A DNA stretch of 64,000 nucleotides from DATFTE01 sp963840665. GTDB taxonomy: Bacteria > Acidobacteriota > Terriglobia > Terriglobales > Acidobacteriaceae. The notes beneath the pieces are model-generated. The model saw nothing but the letters and a program-made list of their open reading frames with translations, did not search any database and had not been told where the DNA came from. The position numbers and the translations under genes are program-made. Every line of letters begins with the position of its first letter. Within the stretch, counting starts at the first letter, position 1. Positions 7,714 to 15,920 of this stretch are shown here, one piece after another. The DNA is taken from the NCBI GenBank assembly GCA_963840665.1, contig CAWIZO010000006.1, forward strand, positions 372,001 through 436,000, written 5' to 3'.

Positions 7714-8982
7714 TTGGGACGTCGCGTCGTCGTTACTGGCATCGGCTTAATCTGCGGGGTGGGGAATACGACCGCGGAAGTCTGGCCGAACCTGCTCTCA
7801 GGCAAGAGCGGGGTGGGCCGGATCACTCAATTCACCGAGTTTGAACGCATCGACGGGACTCCTTTTGATGTTTCCCAGTTCTCTTGCCAGATTGCCGCCG
7901 AAGTCAAGAACTTCGATCCCCTGAAGTTCATCGAGAAAAAAGAAGTCAAGAAGATGGGCCGCTTCATCCACTTTGCCATCGCGGCATCGGACGAAGCGGT
8001 GCAGATGTCGGGCCTTAAGATCACGGCGGAAAATGCCGAGCGAGTTGGTGTCCACATCGGCTCGGGCATCGGCGGATTCGATGTCATCGAACATGAACAT
8101 ACGGCCCTGCTGAAGGGCGGTCCACGCAAGATTTCCCCGTTCTTCATTCCGGCCGCCATCGTGAACCTCGCTGCGGGTCACGTTTCCATGCGGCACGGCG
8201 CCAAGGGACCGAACGAAGCTACTGCCACGGCCTGCACCACCAGCGCGCACTCCATCGGCGATTCTTTCCGCATCATTCAGCACAATGATGCCGATGTGAT
8301 GATTGCCGGAGGCGCGGAAGCTTCGATCACTCCCATGGGCGTAGGCGGATTCGCCGCGATGCGTGCGCTTTCCACGCGAAACGATGATCCAGAGCACGCC
8401 AGCCGGCCTTGGGACAAAGATCGTGATGGATTTGTAATCGGCGAAGGTGCCGGCATCCTGGTCCTCGAAGAACTGGAGTACGCGCGCAACCGCGGCGCAA
8501 AAATTCTGGCGGAATTAGCCGGATACGGCATGAGCGGCGATGCTTATCACATGACGCAACCCGCGCCTGAACACGAAGGCGGATTCCGCGTGATGCGGAA
8601 CGCGCTGCGCGACGCCAAGGTAGGTCCTGAAGTGGTCGGCTATGTGAATGCACACGGCACTTCGACTCCGATTGGCGATACGCTGGAAGCACACGCCATC
8701 CGCAACTGCTTTCAACGCACTCTGCCCGTAAGTTCCACCAAGTCGATGACTGGACACTTGCTCGGCGGAGCTGGCGGGCTTGAAGCAGGAATCACCGTGC
8801 TCGCCCTGCGCGATCAGATTCTGCCGCCAACCACGAACCTTGAGAATCAGGACCCGGAAACGGCCGGCATGGATTTTGTCCCCAATCATGCTCGTAAAGC
8901 CCAAATCGAATACGCCATGTCGAACTCCTTCGGCTTCGGCGGGACCAACGGAGCCTTGCTGTTCCGGCGCTGGTCGGAATAG
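7714..8982 (+). CDS. fabF: 3-oxoacyl-ACP synthase II (KAS II)
   Basis: The 422-residue condensing enzyme elongates acyl-ACP with malonyl-ACP in type II fatty-acid synthesis. The Cys-His-His triad is visible: Cys in TATACTTSAHSIGD near residue 170, His in NAHGTSTPIGD near 310, and His in KSMTGHLLGGAGG near 345. The start is a TTG immediately after the ACP stop codon, and this gives the expected N terminus MGRRVVVTGIGLI. A purine-rich stretch at the end of the ACP gene can serve as ribosome-binding site. It is the last gene of the ACP-ACP-FabF block. Confidence 0.94.
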   Translation: MGRRVVVTGIGLICGVGNTTAEVWPNLLSGKSGVGRITQFTEFERIDGTPFDVSQFSCQIAAEVKNFDPLKFIEKKEVKKMGRFIHFAIAASDEAVQMSGLKITAENAERVGVHIGSGIGGFDVIEHEHTALLKGGPRKISPFFIPAAIVNLAAGHVSMRHGAKGPNEATATACTTSAHSIGDSFRIIQHNDADVMIAGGAEASITPMGVGGFAAMRALSTRNDDPEHASRPWDKDRDGFVIGEGAGILVLEELEYARNRGAKILAELAGYGMSGDAYHMTQPAPEHEGGFRVMRNALRDAKVGPEVVGYVNAHGTSTPIGDTLEAHAIRNCFQRTLPVSSTKSMTGHLLGGAGGLEAGITVLALRDQILPPTTNLENQDPETAGMDFVPNHARKAQIEYAMSNSFGFGGTNGALLFRRWSE

Positions 8983-9183
8983 TCTAGACCTCGGACCTCA
9001 GAAAACCTTCCATCTCCCTTGTTTTGTTGCAGTCCAAAAACTGGATTTGTTGCTTGCCTTTCGCAAGCACTTAAATCACTCCGCAGTGCATTCCTAGTAA
9101 TGGTACTTCTGTACCCCGGCATTGTCCTTCTACGCCTTTGCCAAGCTCGGCGGTGCAAGCCAGAATAGAGTTTCAAGGCAACC

Positions 9184-9909
9184 GTGACCACGCTTATGGA
9201 CAAAGGTTTAGGAACTGCCGTCGCTCCCATCCGCAGCCCCCGCAAAGCCGCCGCCCGCGCTGCGTTGATCGACATGAAGGAACCTGCGCGGACGATTCTT
9301 TCGGAGTGCTTTCGACAATTTGGAGTTGAGACCGTACCCATGACTGGTGATGTCGCCGACCGCATGATCAAGGAAAAGTTTGAAGCATGCGTTGTGAAAT
9401 TGGCGCCGGACGCCGAAGCCGTAATGAATGCGGCGCGCACGTCTCCCTCGAACAGCCGCATGGTGATCTATGGTGTTGGGGGCAGCGTGCAAGATGCGAT
9501 GAAGTTTTCGAAATACGGCATCAATGCCGTGTTCAACGAGCCGTTGGAGCGCCCCGCAGCGCTGAAATTGGTGCGCGCCACGCAGATGCTCGTGCTGCAT
9601 GAATTCCGCCGCTACGTGCGCATCCCGGTGATCACGGAAATTCAGATCGTAACTTCCGATAACCGCAAGATTTCAGGAACCAGCCACGAAATCAGTTCCG
9701 GCGGCATGTCGCTGCGAACTGCCGAAGAGATTTCGCAAGGCCAGTCCGTCGAAGTTTCATTCGCTCTGCTAACCCTGCCCCGCATCTGGGTGCGCGGAAA
9801 CGTAACCTGGCGTAAGCCTGCCAGCAAGAGCTTCGGCGTTCGCTTCGATTCGCAGGATGATCGCCGCATGCGCATCAAAGAGTGGATCGACGCGTATCTG
9901 GAAAGTTAG
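9184..9909 (+). CDS. PilZ-domain protein with a degenerate receiver-like N terminus
   Basis: The 241-residue product has an alpha/beta N-terminal half (ARAALIDMKEPARTILSEC, then RMVIYGVGG) that resembles a response-regulator receiver without a clear phospho-acceptor Asp. The C-terminal half from residue 138 is PilZ-like: RRYVRIPV supplies the RxxxR c-di-GMP motif, and HEISSGGMSL is the second motif with Glu in place of the usual Asp/Asn. The likely role is c-di-GMP-dependent regulation. A GTG at 9184 and an ATG at 9196 are both possible starts. A GGDEF cyclase lies 13 kb away in this window. Confidence 0.75.
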   Translation: MTTLMDKGLGTAVAPIRSPRKAAARAALIDMKEPARTILSECFRQFGVETVPMTGDVADRMIKEKFEACVVKLAPDAEAVMNAARTSPSNSRMVIYGVGGSVQDAMKFSKYGINAVFNEPLERPAALKLVRATQMLVLHEFRRYVRIPVITEIQIVTSDNRKISGTSHEISSGGMSLRTAEEISQGQSVEVSFALLTLPRIWVRGNVTWRKPASKSFGVRFDSQDDRRMRIKEWIDAYLES

Positions 9910-10045
9910 TTTCTTCTTCTCAATCAAAATCTACAGGACCAGCTTCCTCCTGCGCATTTTGGGGTGATTGCTGTATTGTTACTGCCTCCTCGCCAGACTA
10001 GCCTAAATGAGTGCTTAGGATTTATTCCCCATTAGGAGGCCTGCC

Positions 10046-10294
10046 ATGAACACTGATCAGATGGAAGGTAAATGGAAGCAAATGAAGGGTGCCCTGAAAA
10101 CAAAGTGGGGCAAGCTGACCGACGATGACTTGAAGATCATCGAGGGCAACCGCGATCAATTGACCGGCATCGTCCAGGAGCGTTACGGAGTCGCAAAAGA
10201 AGAAGCGCAGAAGCAAGTGGACGAGTGGAAGCGCACACAGAAAGATTACGACACCGACCGCACCGACCGCGACTTGAACCGCCGCGCAAGCTAA
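10046..10294 (+). CDS. CsbD-family stress protein
   Basis: The 82-residue, highly charged protein matches CsbD/YjbJ: MNTDQMEGKWKQMKGALKTK followed by WGKLTDDDL and a lysine/glutamate-rich helix. Family members are small, cytoplasmic, abundant proteins induced in general stress; the molecular function is unknown. A TAGGAGG element lies upstream of the ATG, and a strong intrinsic terminator follows 21 nt after the stop, so it is probably a single-gene transcript. Confidence 0.88.
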   Translation: MNTDQMEGKWKQMKGALKTKWGKLTDDDLKIIEGNRDQLTGIVQERYGVAKEEAQKQVDEWKRTQKDYDTDRTDRDLNRRAS

Positions 10295-10315
10295 CCGGCT
10301 AGCGCGTAAAAGACG

Positions 10316-10347
10316 AAGAGGAGCCAAGGCTCCTCTTTTTCTTTTTT
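10316..10347 (+). terminator. Intrinsic terminator after the CsbD gene
   Basis: An uninterrupted stem AAGAGGAGCC / GGCTCCTCTT with a 2-nt AA loop as drawn runs straight into a T-rich tract (TTTTTCTTTTTT). It lies 21 nt past the CsbD stop and before lipA on the same strand. Confidence 0.9.
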
Positions 10348-10409
10348 GACTCAATGCGCCGGGGGCGCCCGCGCCACATCGCTCATGAATCCTGCTAAAA
10401 TTAACCAGC

Positions 10410-11324
10410 ATGGCGGGTGCATCCCAATTAGTGCAGATCGAAGTCGGACCTCCGGTCCGGCAGCCTAAGCCTGATTGGTTGCGCGCGAAAGCTCCCGTGG
10501 GCGATAACTTCCATGACCTCAAGCAGTTAGCTCGCGGCCTCGGCCTGCATACGGTGTGCGAGTCCGCCCAATGCCCTAACATTGGAGAGTGCTGGAATCA
10601 CAAAACCGCGACCTTCATGTTGCTGGGCGATATCTGCACGCGGCGTTGCGGCTTCTGCGCGGTTCCTAAGGGCAAGCCCGAGCCCATCGATTGGGATGAA
10701 CCTCGTCGCGTAGCCGAAGCAGTCGCTACCTTGGGCCTAAAGCACGCGGTCATTACCAGCGTGAATCGCGACGACGACAACGTGGGCGGCGCACGCATCT
10801 TCGCTGAGACTATCCGCCAAATTCGCGAACTCATTCCCGGATGCTGGGTGGAAGTGCTGATCCCGGACTTCCAGGGCATGGACGAGGCGCTGAAGGTCGT
10901 GCTCGACGCAAAACCTGACGTCCTGAATCACAATACGGAAAGTGTTCCACGGCTCTATCGCGCGGTGCGCTCGGGGGCTCGCTACGAACGAACCCTGCGC
11001 CTGCTCGAGAATGCCAAGAAATTTTCTCCCGGCATGGTGACTAAATCCGGCCTCATGGTGGGTCTTGGAGAAAGTACCGAGGAGCTCGTGGAAGTGTTCA
11101 GCGACCTGGGCCAGCGCGGAGTCGATATCCTCACGATCGGCCAGTATCTGCGGCCTTCCAAGGATCACGTGCCCATCGCGCGCTTCTATACGCCCGAAGA
11201 ATTTGCCTACCTGAAAAGCGAAGCCTTGCGCTTCGGATTCCGTCACGTGGAATCAGGGCCGCTCGTACGATCGAGTTACCACGCGCACGAACAGGCCGAA
11301 GCGACCGGAACCACGCGTCAGTAG
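10410..11324 (+). CDS. lipA: Lipoyl synthase (radical SAM)
   Basis: The 304-residue enzyme inserts two sulfurs into protein-bound octanoyl chains to make lipoate. Both iron-sulfur motifs are present: the auxiliary cluster CESAQCPNIGEC near residue 49, and the radical SAM CTRRCGFC near 76. VNRDDD, NHNTESVPRLY and the C-terminal GPLVRSSYHA, with the conserved serine that ligates the auxiliary cluster, complete the signature. The ATG at 10410 gives a normal length. lipB is not in the window. It converges with the MCE gene with a 7-nt gap. Confidence 0.95.
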   Translation: MAGASQLVQIEVGPPVRQPKPDWLRAKAPVGDNFHDLKQLARGLGLHTVCESAQCPNIGECWNHKTATFMLLGDICTRRCGFCAVPKGKPEPIDWDEPRRVAEAVATLGLKHAVITSVNRDDDNVGGARIFAETIRQIRELIPGCWVEVLIPDFQGMDEALKVVLDAKPDVLNHNTESVPRLYRAVRSGARYERTLRLLENAKKFSPGMVTKSGLMVGLGESTEELVEVFSDLGQRGVDILTIGQYLRPSKDHVPIARFYTPEEFAYLKSEALRFGFRHVESGPLVRSSYHAHEQAEATGTTRQ

Positions 11325-11331
11325 TTCCTTC

Positions 11332-12423
11332 CTAGAACACCCGCAAACGAATCGTTAGATATTTCTTGGGATTCTCGCGCACGGCCTTCACCAGTTCGCG
11401 CGCTTCGAGCAGCATTTGGTCGGCATTGTTATAGAGAGCAGGATCCTGCAGCAGCTTCCCTGCGGTGCCCTGTCCCGCTTCCAGACGATCGGAGAGCGCT
11501 GACAGCTTGTTCATGGTGTTCTGCAGCTTGTCCGCGAACTCCTGATCTTTTGCTAGCTTGCCGATCGCGCCTTTGCCGGCGTTAATGTCGTCCGTGAGCT
11601 TTTTGACATTCGCAATCGTGTCGTTGGCGTTGTTGTAAAGCGTGGGATCCTTCAACAGCTTGCCGGCCGTCCCTTTGCCCGCGTTGATGTCATCAATCAC
11701 CAGGTTCAGCTTATCAACCGTGGCATTCGCTTTGTTGTAGAGCTCGTCGCTCGACAGCAACTTGCCGATCGTGCCGTTGCCGGAGCTGACCTGAGTAATC
11801 AGTCCCTGAAATTCGTTGATCGTCGAAGCCAACCGGTTATAGAGCGTGGGATCGTAGATCAGTTTGCCGACCGACCCTTGCCCGCTTTCAATGAACGCGA
11901 TGATGCGATCCGTGCGTTTCAACAATGCGTCCAGGTTTTGCAGGGTGCTTTGGCTGGACCGCACCACGTCCTGAATATCGGGTGTATCGCGCGTGGCCAG
12001 GCGGTCGCCGTCATGGGCCTCAGGTCCCGAGGCCTGTGAGCTGTCGATGTCTATATAGGTTTCCCCGAGAACCCCAGCCGTCGAAAGCGATGTCACCGAG
12101 TCCCTGCGCAGGTTCTCGTGGTACTTGGTATTCACTTTCATCATGACTTCGACAGGAGTGAGTTTCTTGTCCAGGTCGGAAACGATCCGAATCGACGCGA
12201 CGTTGCCGATGTCGACTCCGCTCAGTCGCACCGGCGCGCCGATACGCAATCCGCCGGCGTTGTCGAAGTACGATTTCAGCGTGACTTTTCGGGTGAACAA
12301 TCCGCCGGTGCCGCTCATGAGCAGGATCAGAACGCCCAGAGTGATGCTGGCGACCACCACCGTAATCCCTACCTTCAGTTGAGACCATTTCAACTGTTTC
12401 TGGCTAGGCACGGATTCTCCCAA
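11332..12423 (-). CDS. MCE/MlaD-family lipid-transport protein
   Basis: The 363-residue protein has an N-terminal membrane anchor (residues about 17-38, VGITVVVASITLGVLILLM), then one MCE domain (YFDNAGGLRIGAPVRLSGVD..G). MCE proteins bind phospholipid substrates for ABC-type lipid transporters across the periplasm. From about residue 195 there are five imperfect repeats of 35-40 residues with the core G..GKLL.DP.LYNNAN, probably helical. No mlaE, mlaF or other ABC component is adjacent, so it may work with a transporter encoded elsewhere. Confidence 0.85.
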   Translation of the reverse strand: MGESVPSQKQLKWSQLKVGITVVVASITLGVLILLMSGTGGLFTRKVTLKSYFDNAGGLRIGAPVRLSGVDIGNVASIRIVSDLDKKLTPVEVMMKVNTKYHENLRRDSVTSLSTAGVLGETYIDIDSSQASGPEAHDGDRLATRDTPDIQDVVRSSQSTLQNLDALLKRTDRIIAFIESGQGSVGKLIYDPTLYNRLASTINEFQGLITQVSSGNGTIGKLLSSDELYNKANATVDKLNLVIDDINAGKGTAGKLLKDPTLYNNANDTIANVKKLTDDINAGKGAIGKLAKDQEFADKLQNTMNKLSALSDRLEAGQGTAGKLLQDPALYNNADQMLLEARELVKAVRENPKKYLTIRLRVF

Positions 12424-12498
12424 GCGACATGTTCATTGACCCTCCCTGCGAAATGTTCAACAGGGTTTTTGGAATGATAACAGACGGCAAGGTTGCGA

Positions 12499-14514
12499 CT
12501 AAGTGGCCCGGGTATGCAGAGTCCGTGCAAGCAGCAACGCCAGCAGGTAGGCCAATGCCCCGCACGCCAAGGTCGCGTTCAATCCAAACTGTATCGCGAT
12601 CACCATCGCCAACACCGAGCCGAGCACCGAAGAGGCCGCGTTCATCGCCCAAGCCCACTCGACGGAGTTTTGATTCGCTGTAGTGCCTTCGGATGCAGGA
12701 AACTCAGGCGCCGGGAAGCTGGCGATCGCGCGCATGCCGGTGGGGAAGGGCATCCCCATGGTGAAGCCTAGCGGAACCAGCAGCGCCGCGCTCACCAGCA
12801 ACTTCATCGGGAAGGGCAGGCCGACCAGGGCATTCAGCAGTCCGGGAAGAATGAAAACATAGAGCAGGAGCGCGGCGATGATCGCGATTAACGGCAGCCA
12901 CGAGAGCCGCTTGCGGCTGACCCAACGCCGTGACGCCAGGCTTCCGCCTCCGCTCGAAAGCAGCAGCAGAAACACCACTACTGTCAGGGCGTAGGTAGGA
13001 TGCCCCAGAAACAGAACGAAGCGCTGGATGAAAGCGATCTCGACGAGGATGTATCCGAGGCCGATCGCGACGAAATACATCAGGCTGACGGCGCTCTGGC
13101 CGCGCGGACTTCCCCGCATCCAGAGGGGAACGACGAGAAAACCAAGTACCGCGACTACGGAGATGACCAGCACCATGAATAAGACGGCCACTCCGAGGTT
13201 CACCTTCCAGTCAATGCCTTGCTGAAGAGATGAAGGTTGCAGAATCTGATCGAGCTTCAGGGTAAAGAAAAAGAACGGAGCATCGTCGCTCACCGGCGCG
13301 ACGTTATAAGGATAGGTCCTGGCGAAAACCGACGGATCGTTACTGGCAATGAGCTGGCTGAACGGACTGTCTCCATGTGCTGACGGCAGATAAAGGCTCG
13401 CCAACGATGGATTCGCCGACAGGTGGTTCAGCACGGCGTTTTGCTCTTCCGCAGTAAATGCTGTTTTCTTAGCCAGGACGGCAACAGCGATGCCGTCATT
13501 GTTCAACGGCCCCTGCGAAACGATGATGAAGTTGTTCGTGGGATTCGCCACCCCCATGCGATGCAGCGCTTCTATCGCCACCGAAACTACCCGCAACGCT
13601 TCCCGCGGCTGGCGAAATTCCCAGCGCGTAATGGCAATCATCCCATCCGGATTCAGATGCTCGAAGTATTCCTGAAACGCCTCGACCGTGTAGAGGCTAT
13701 TCTCGCTGAGCGCAAAGGCTCCAGCCGCCGTGGACGCCCACGTATCCACGAGCGTCATCTGCACCACATCGAAATGCTGGCCGGCGTTGCGGATGAATGA
13801 CCGCCCATCGGTGACGTGAATATGCACCTCGGGCCGTTCATAAAGATGATATGTGTAGTCGGCGTAACGTCCGCGCATGATGGTGTCGGCGATGATGGGA
13901 TTGATTTCAATCCCTGTCACGCTGGGACTGCCGTTGGCGACCGCGCGGACCACATCCACGCCTCCGCCGGGCCCAATGATGGCAAACCGGCCATGCGGAC
14001 GCAGGACATTCGCCACAGCGGGCGGCGTCGACATCAGATCTTTCTTCCACTCCGATTCCCCCCACTTCAGCGGGTCAACATTCATGAGGTAGGTCGACGC
14101 ATCGGCGTCGATCACGATCGCTTTCGACCCGCCTTGATGATCGACCTCAACGCGCGAGATGGCATTCCAACGGGCGAATTCCACCCAGGAGGAGTCTCGG
14201 AATCCGCCTTTGGCATAGACGATGTCGAGGAGCTTTCCAGAATAGTTAAACGCGATCAGAGCCAGAAGAAAGACGGCCCGGCCGAGAGCCGAACGTTGCA
14301 GCTTCCCACTTCCCGCCCACACCGCTCCGGCAGCAGCCATCACGACGCCCGAAAACAGCACGGTGTTGGGACCGCCCAGCCAATTGAGCAGTGGAACGAT
14401 ACCGAGACAAGCCAGCGCGCCGCCGAGTAGATCGGCACCGTAGAGCCGGGGAATGTGTGCGGACTCGCGTGAAAAGACGATCGAGAACTGCAGCCCTGTC
14501 ATGAAGAACGGCAC
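12499..14514 (-). CDS. Spermidine-synthase-like membrane protein, main part of a frameshifted gene
   Basis: The frame encodes membrane helices, then a soluble class I methyltransferase-like/spermidine-synthase fold (IGPGGGVDVVRAVA near residue 155; GIEINPIIAD), then several more helices to the C terminus. Such SpeE-like multi-pass proteins are common in soil bacteria, and whether they make polyamines is unknown. The GTG at 14514 is probably not the true start: the preceding membrane segment continues upstream in another frame to an ATG at 14899 (see the N-terminal part). The total intended length is about 800 residues. Confidence 0.72.
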   Translation of the reverse strand: MPFFMTGLQFSIVFSRESAHIPRLYGADLLGGALACLGIVPLLNWLGGPNTVLFSGVVMAAAGAVWAGSGKLQRSALGRAVFLLALIAFNYSGKLLDIVYAKGGFRDSSWVEFARWNAISRVEVDHQGGSKAIVIDADASTYLMNVDPLKWGESEWKKDLMSTPPAVANVLRPHGRFAIIGPGGGVDVVRAVANGSPSVTGIEINPIIADTIMRGRYADYTYHLYERPEVHIHVTDGRSFIRNAGQHFDVVQMTLVDTWASTAAGAFALSENSLYTVEAFQEYFEHLNPDGMIAITRWEFRQPREALRVVSVAIEALHRMGVANPTNNFIIVSQGPLNNDGIAVAVLAKKTAFTAEEQNAVLNHLSANPSLASLYLPSAHGDSPFSQLIASNDPSVFARTYPYNVAPVSDDAPFFFFTLKLDQILQPSSLQQGIDWKVNLGVAVLFMVLVISVVAVLGFLVVPLWMRGSPRGQSAVSLMYFVAIGLGYILVEIAFIQRFVLFLGHPTYALTVVVFLLLLSSGGGSLASRRWVSRKRLSWLPLIAIIAALLLYVFILPGLLNALVGLPFPMKLLVSAALLVPLGFTMGMPFPTGMRAIASFPAPEFPASEGTTANQNSVEWAWAMNAASSVLGSVLAMVIAIQFGLNATLACGALAYLLALLLARTLHTRAT

Positions 14515-14899
14515 TGCGAGACACGAGATAGATCGCGGTCAGCCGCAGAAAATTTGCGGTCGACAGATGAAGCGTGACCGGAATGCGCAGCGCCACCACC
14601 AGCGCCACCGGCACGATCAGCGCATTCAGATTGCACAGCCGCGCAACCAGAGCGCGGGTTTCGGTGCGAGTCAGAGATTCTTTCCGCAGGTATGCGAAGA
14701 CGCCGCCCGCCCCTAGGCCGAGCAGCGCGATAGAGATCGCGAGAAACGCGAAATGATAAAAAAGTACAACCGAAAACAGACGCGTGAGTGAGAGTTCGAG
14801 AAGCAGAGCGGCAAAACTGCTGAGCGCAATTCCCGCCAGCAGGGAACGATCGCGCGCACTATCGGACTCAATGAGGGATAGAGAGGAGGTCTGGGTCAT
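14515..14899 (-). pseudogene. N-terminal part of the spermidine-synthase-like membrane protein (frameshifted)
   Basis: From the ATG at 14899 the frame encodes typical family helices (LLAGIALSSFAALLLELSL, then FAFLAISIALLGLGAGG) up to LTAIYLVS. There the downstream frame takes over with AVPFFMTGLQF. Removing one base near 14519-14526 would join the two halves perfectly. The out-of-frame continuation (down to 14246) is arginine-rich nonsense. This is either a real frameshift or a consensus error. Confidence 0.75.
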
Positions 14900-14927
14900 T
14901 TGTCGGCGGACGCGTCAGTCTACCAGA

Positions 14928-15305
14928 CTAACTTTCGAGAATCACTTGGGCGAAGGCCTGATCTTCCGTGTGGGTTAGCGATAACGCAATGTTCCGGGTA
15001 CCCAATTTCGCCGCGAATTCCGCAGCCTTGCCGTGGAAAGCGATGGTGGGACGCCCTCCCGGCTGCCGCTTCACCTCAATGTCGCGCCAGCGCACGCCGT
15101 GGTTCCATCCCGTACCCAGCGCCTTCATCGCCGCTTCTTTCGCGGCGAAGCGCGCGGCATAACGCTCGGCGCGGTTCGCCTTCGAATCGCAATACTTGAT
15201 TTCACCTTCGGTGAAGACACGGTGCAAGAAGCGGTCGCCAAAGCGCGCCAGGGATTCCGCAATCCGCGGAACTTCGGCGATGTCGATCCCAGTGCCGACG
15301 ATCAT
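14928..15305 (-). CDS. acpS: Holo-[acyl-carrier-protein] synthase
   Basis: The 125-residue enzyme transfers 4'-phosphopantetheine from CoA to apo-ACP. The start at 15305 gives the canonical MIVGTGIDIAEVPRI; the frame is open 24 codons further, but those codons lie in an intergenic word repeat. The metal-binding Asp (GTGIDI) and the FAAKEAAMKALGTG motif near residue 59 are present, as is the C-terminal SLTHTEDQAFA. It would modify the two ACPs at 7.1-7.7 kb. No convincing Shine-Dalgarno element precedes the ATG, because the repeat occupies that space. Confidence 0.92.
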   Translation of the reverse strand: MIVGTGIDIAEVPRIAESLARFGDRFLHRVFTEGEIKYCDSKANRAERYAARFAAKEAAMKALGTGWNHGVRWRDIEVKRQPGGRPTIAFHGKAAEFAAKLGTRNIALSLTHTEDQAFAQVILES

Positions 15306-15311
15306 GTGAGT

Positions 15312-15344
15312 ATTGTCAATTTTCAATTGCCAATTGGCAATTTT
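15312..15344. repeat. Intergenic word repeat, family D (CAATTGCCAATT)
   Basis: The segment reads as overlapping AATTGCC/GGCAATT words and is nearly palindromic (CAATTGCCAATTGGCAATT). It overlaps the DUF488 stop codon and fills the leader of acpS. The same words recur after the FmdB gene at 54049-54137. Confidence 0.7.
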
Positions 15345-15876
15345 AGAAAAGAAGGTCTCCACGATAGACCAATTCACCGTCGACCATGCGCGCCTCCTGC
15401 ATCAACCGATGCGCTTTGACCGGCCCCATGCCGTCGATGTGTAACACTTCGTGACCGTGTGCGACCAACCAGTCTGAAACCAACATGCGGTGACACCGAA
15501 AGTAGACTCGCTCGGCGCACATGTATGCGGTGCGCGAGCGCCGGGCCAGTTTCAGTAGTTCGTCGATGCCTGACTGGAATTCCTGGGTGAGCATGTAGTC
15601 GGCATAGTTGCGGAAGCTGTCATTCCGCAACGCGAGGTTCGGGAGAGTCGTCTCGGATCTTCTTGCGATGTCCTCCCAGCGCTGGCAGCCAGCGATACTC
15701 GATTCCGGCAGCCGGTAGAGTCTTCTCCAGCGATTCGCGATTGAAGTGCGGCAACCGCCGCGACATCGGGAAAGCGCGGATGTCGACCAGGGTCTGAATG
15801 TTCGTGAGCTTTGAGCGACTTCGATCAACTCATCGATCGTGCGGGTGGAATGGCCGATAGTATAGAGCGAAGACAC
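15343..15876 (-). CDS. DUF488-family protein with two compensating frameshifts
   Basis: The 177-residue frame begins SSLYTIGHSTRTIDELIE and ends NDSFRNYADYMLT ... YFRCHRMLVSDWL, both DUF488 signatures. The middle (about residues 25-75) is arginine-rich and unlike the family. The family middle is instead readable one frame over: VDIRAFPMSRRLPHFNRESL and GIEYRWLPALGGHR. One base appears missing near 15806-15812, and one extra near 15640. The family's function is unknown; it is sometimes found with DNA-modification genes. The natural protein is probably intact if the indels are errors. Confidence 0.7.
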   Translation of the reverse strand: MSSLYTIGHSTRTIDELIEVAQSSRTFRPWSTSALSRCRGGCRTSIANRWRRLYRLPESSIAGCQRWEDIARRSETTLPNLALRNDSFRNYADYMLTQEFQSGIDELLKLARRSRTAYMCAERVYFRCHRMLVSDWLVAHGHEVLHIDGMGPVKAHRLMQEARMVDGELVYRGDLLF

Positions 15877-15886
15877 AAATTATAGA

Positions 15887-15920
15887 TGGTTGATTTGTGA
15901 TTGTTGATTGAAAATCAAAC
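15887..15920. repeat. Intergenic word repeat, family C (GATTGTTGATT)
   Basis: Overlapping TTGATT words occupy the short gap between selA and DUF488 and contain the selA stop codon (TGA within TTTGATTTTCAATC). Related copies end ispE (41409-41495) and follow the amidotransferase-like gene (47783-47819). Confidence 0.7.

Noticed and set aside
7798..8397. 199-codon open frame antisense to fabF
   Set aside because: It lies entirely over well-conserved fabF codons, has no ribosome-binding site or recognisable domain, and is a GC-bias shadow.
15877..15914. Search for tRNA-Sec or a SECIS-like element next to selA
   Set aside because: The gap is only a word repeat. No cloverleaf or in-frame TGA selenoprotein was seen nearby.
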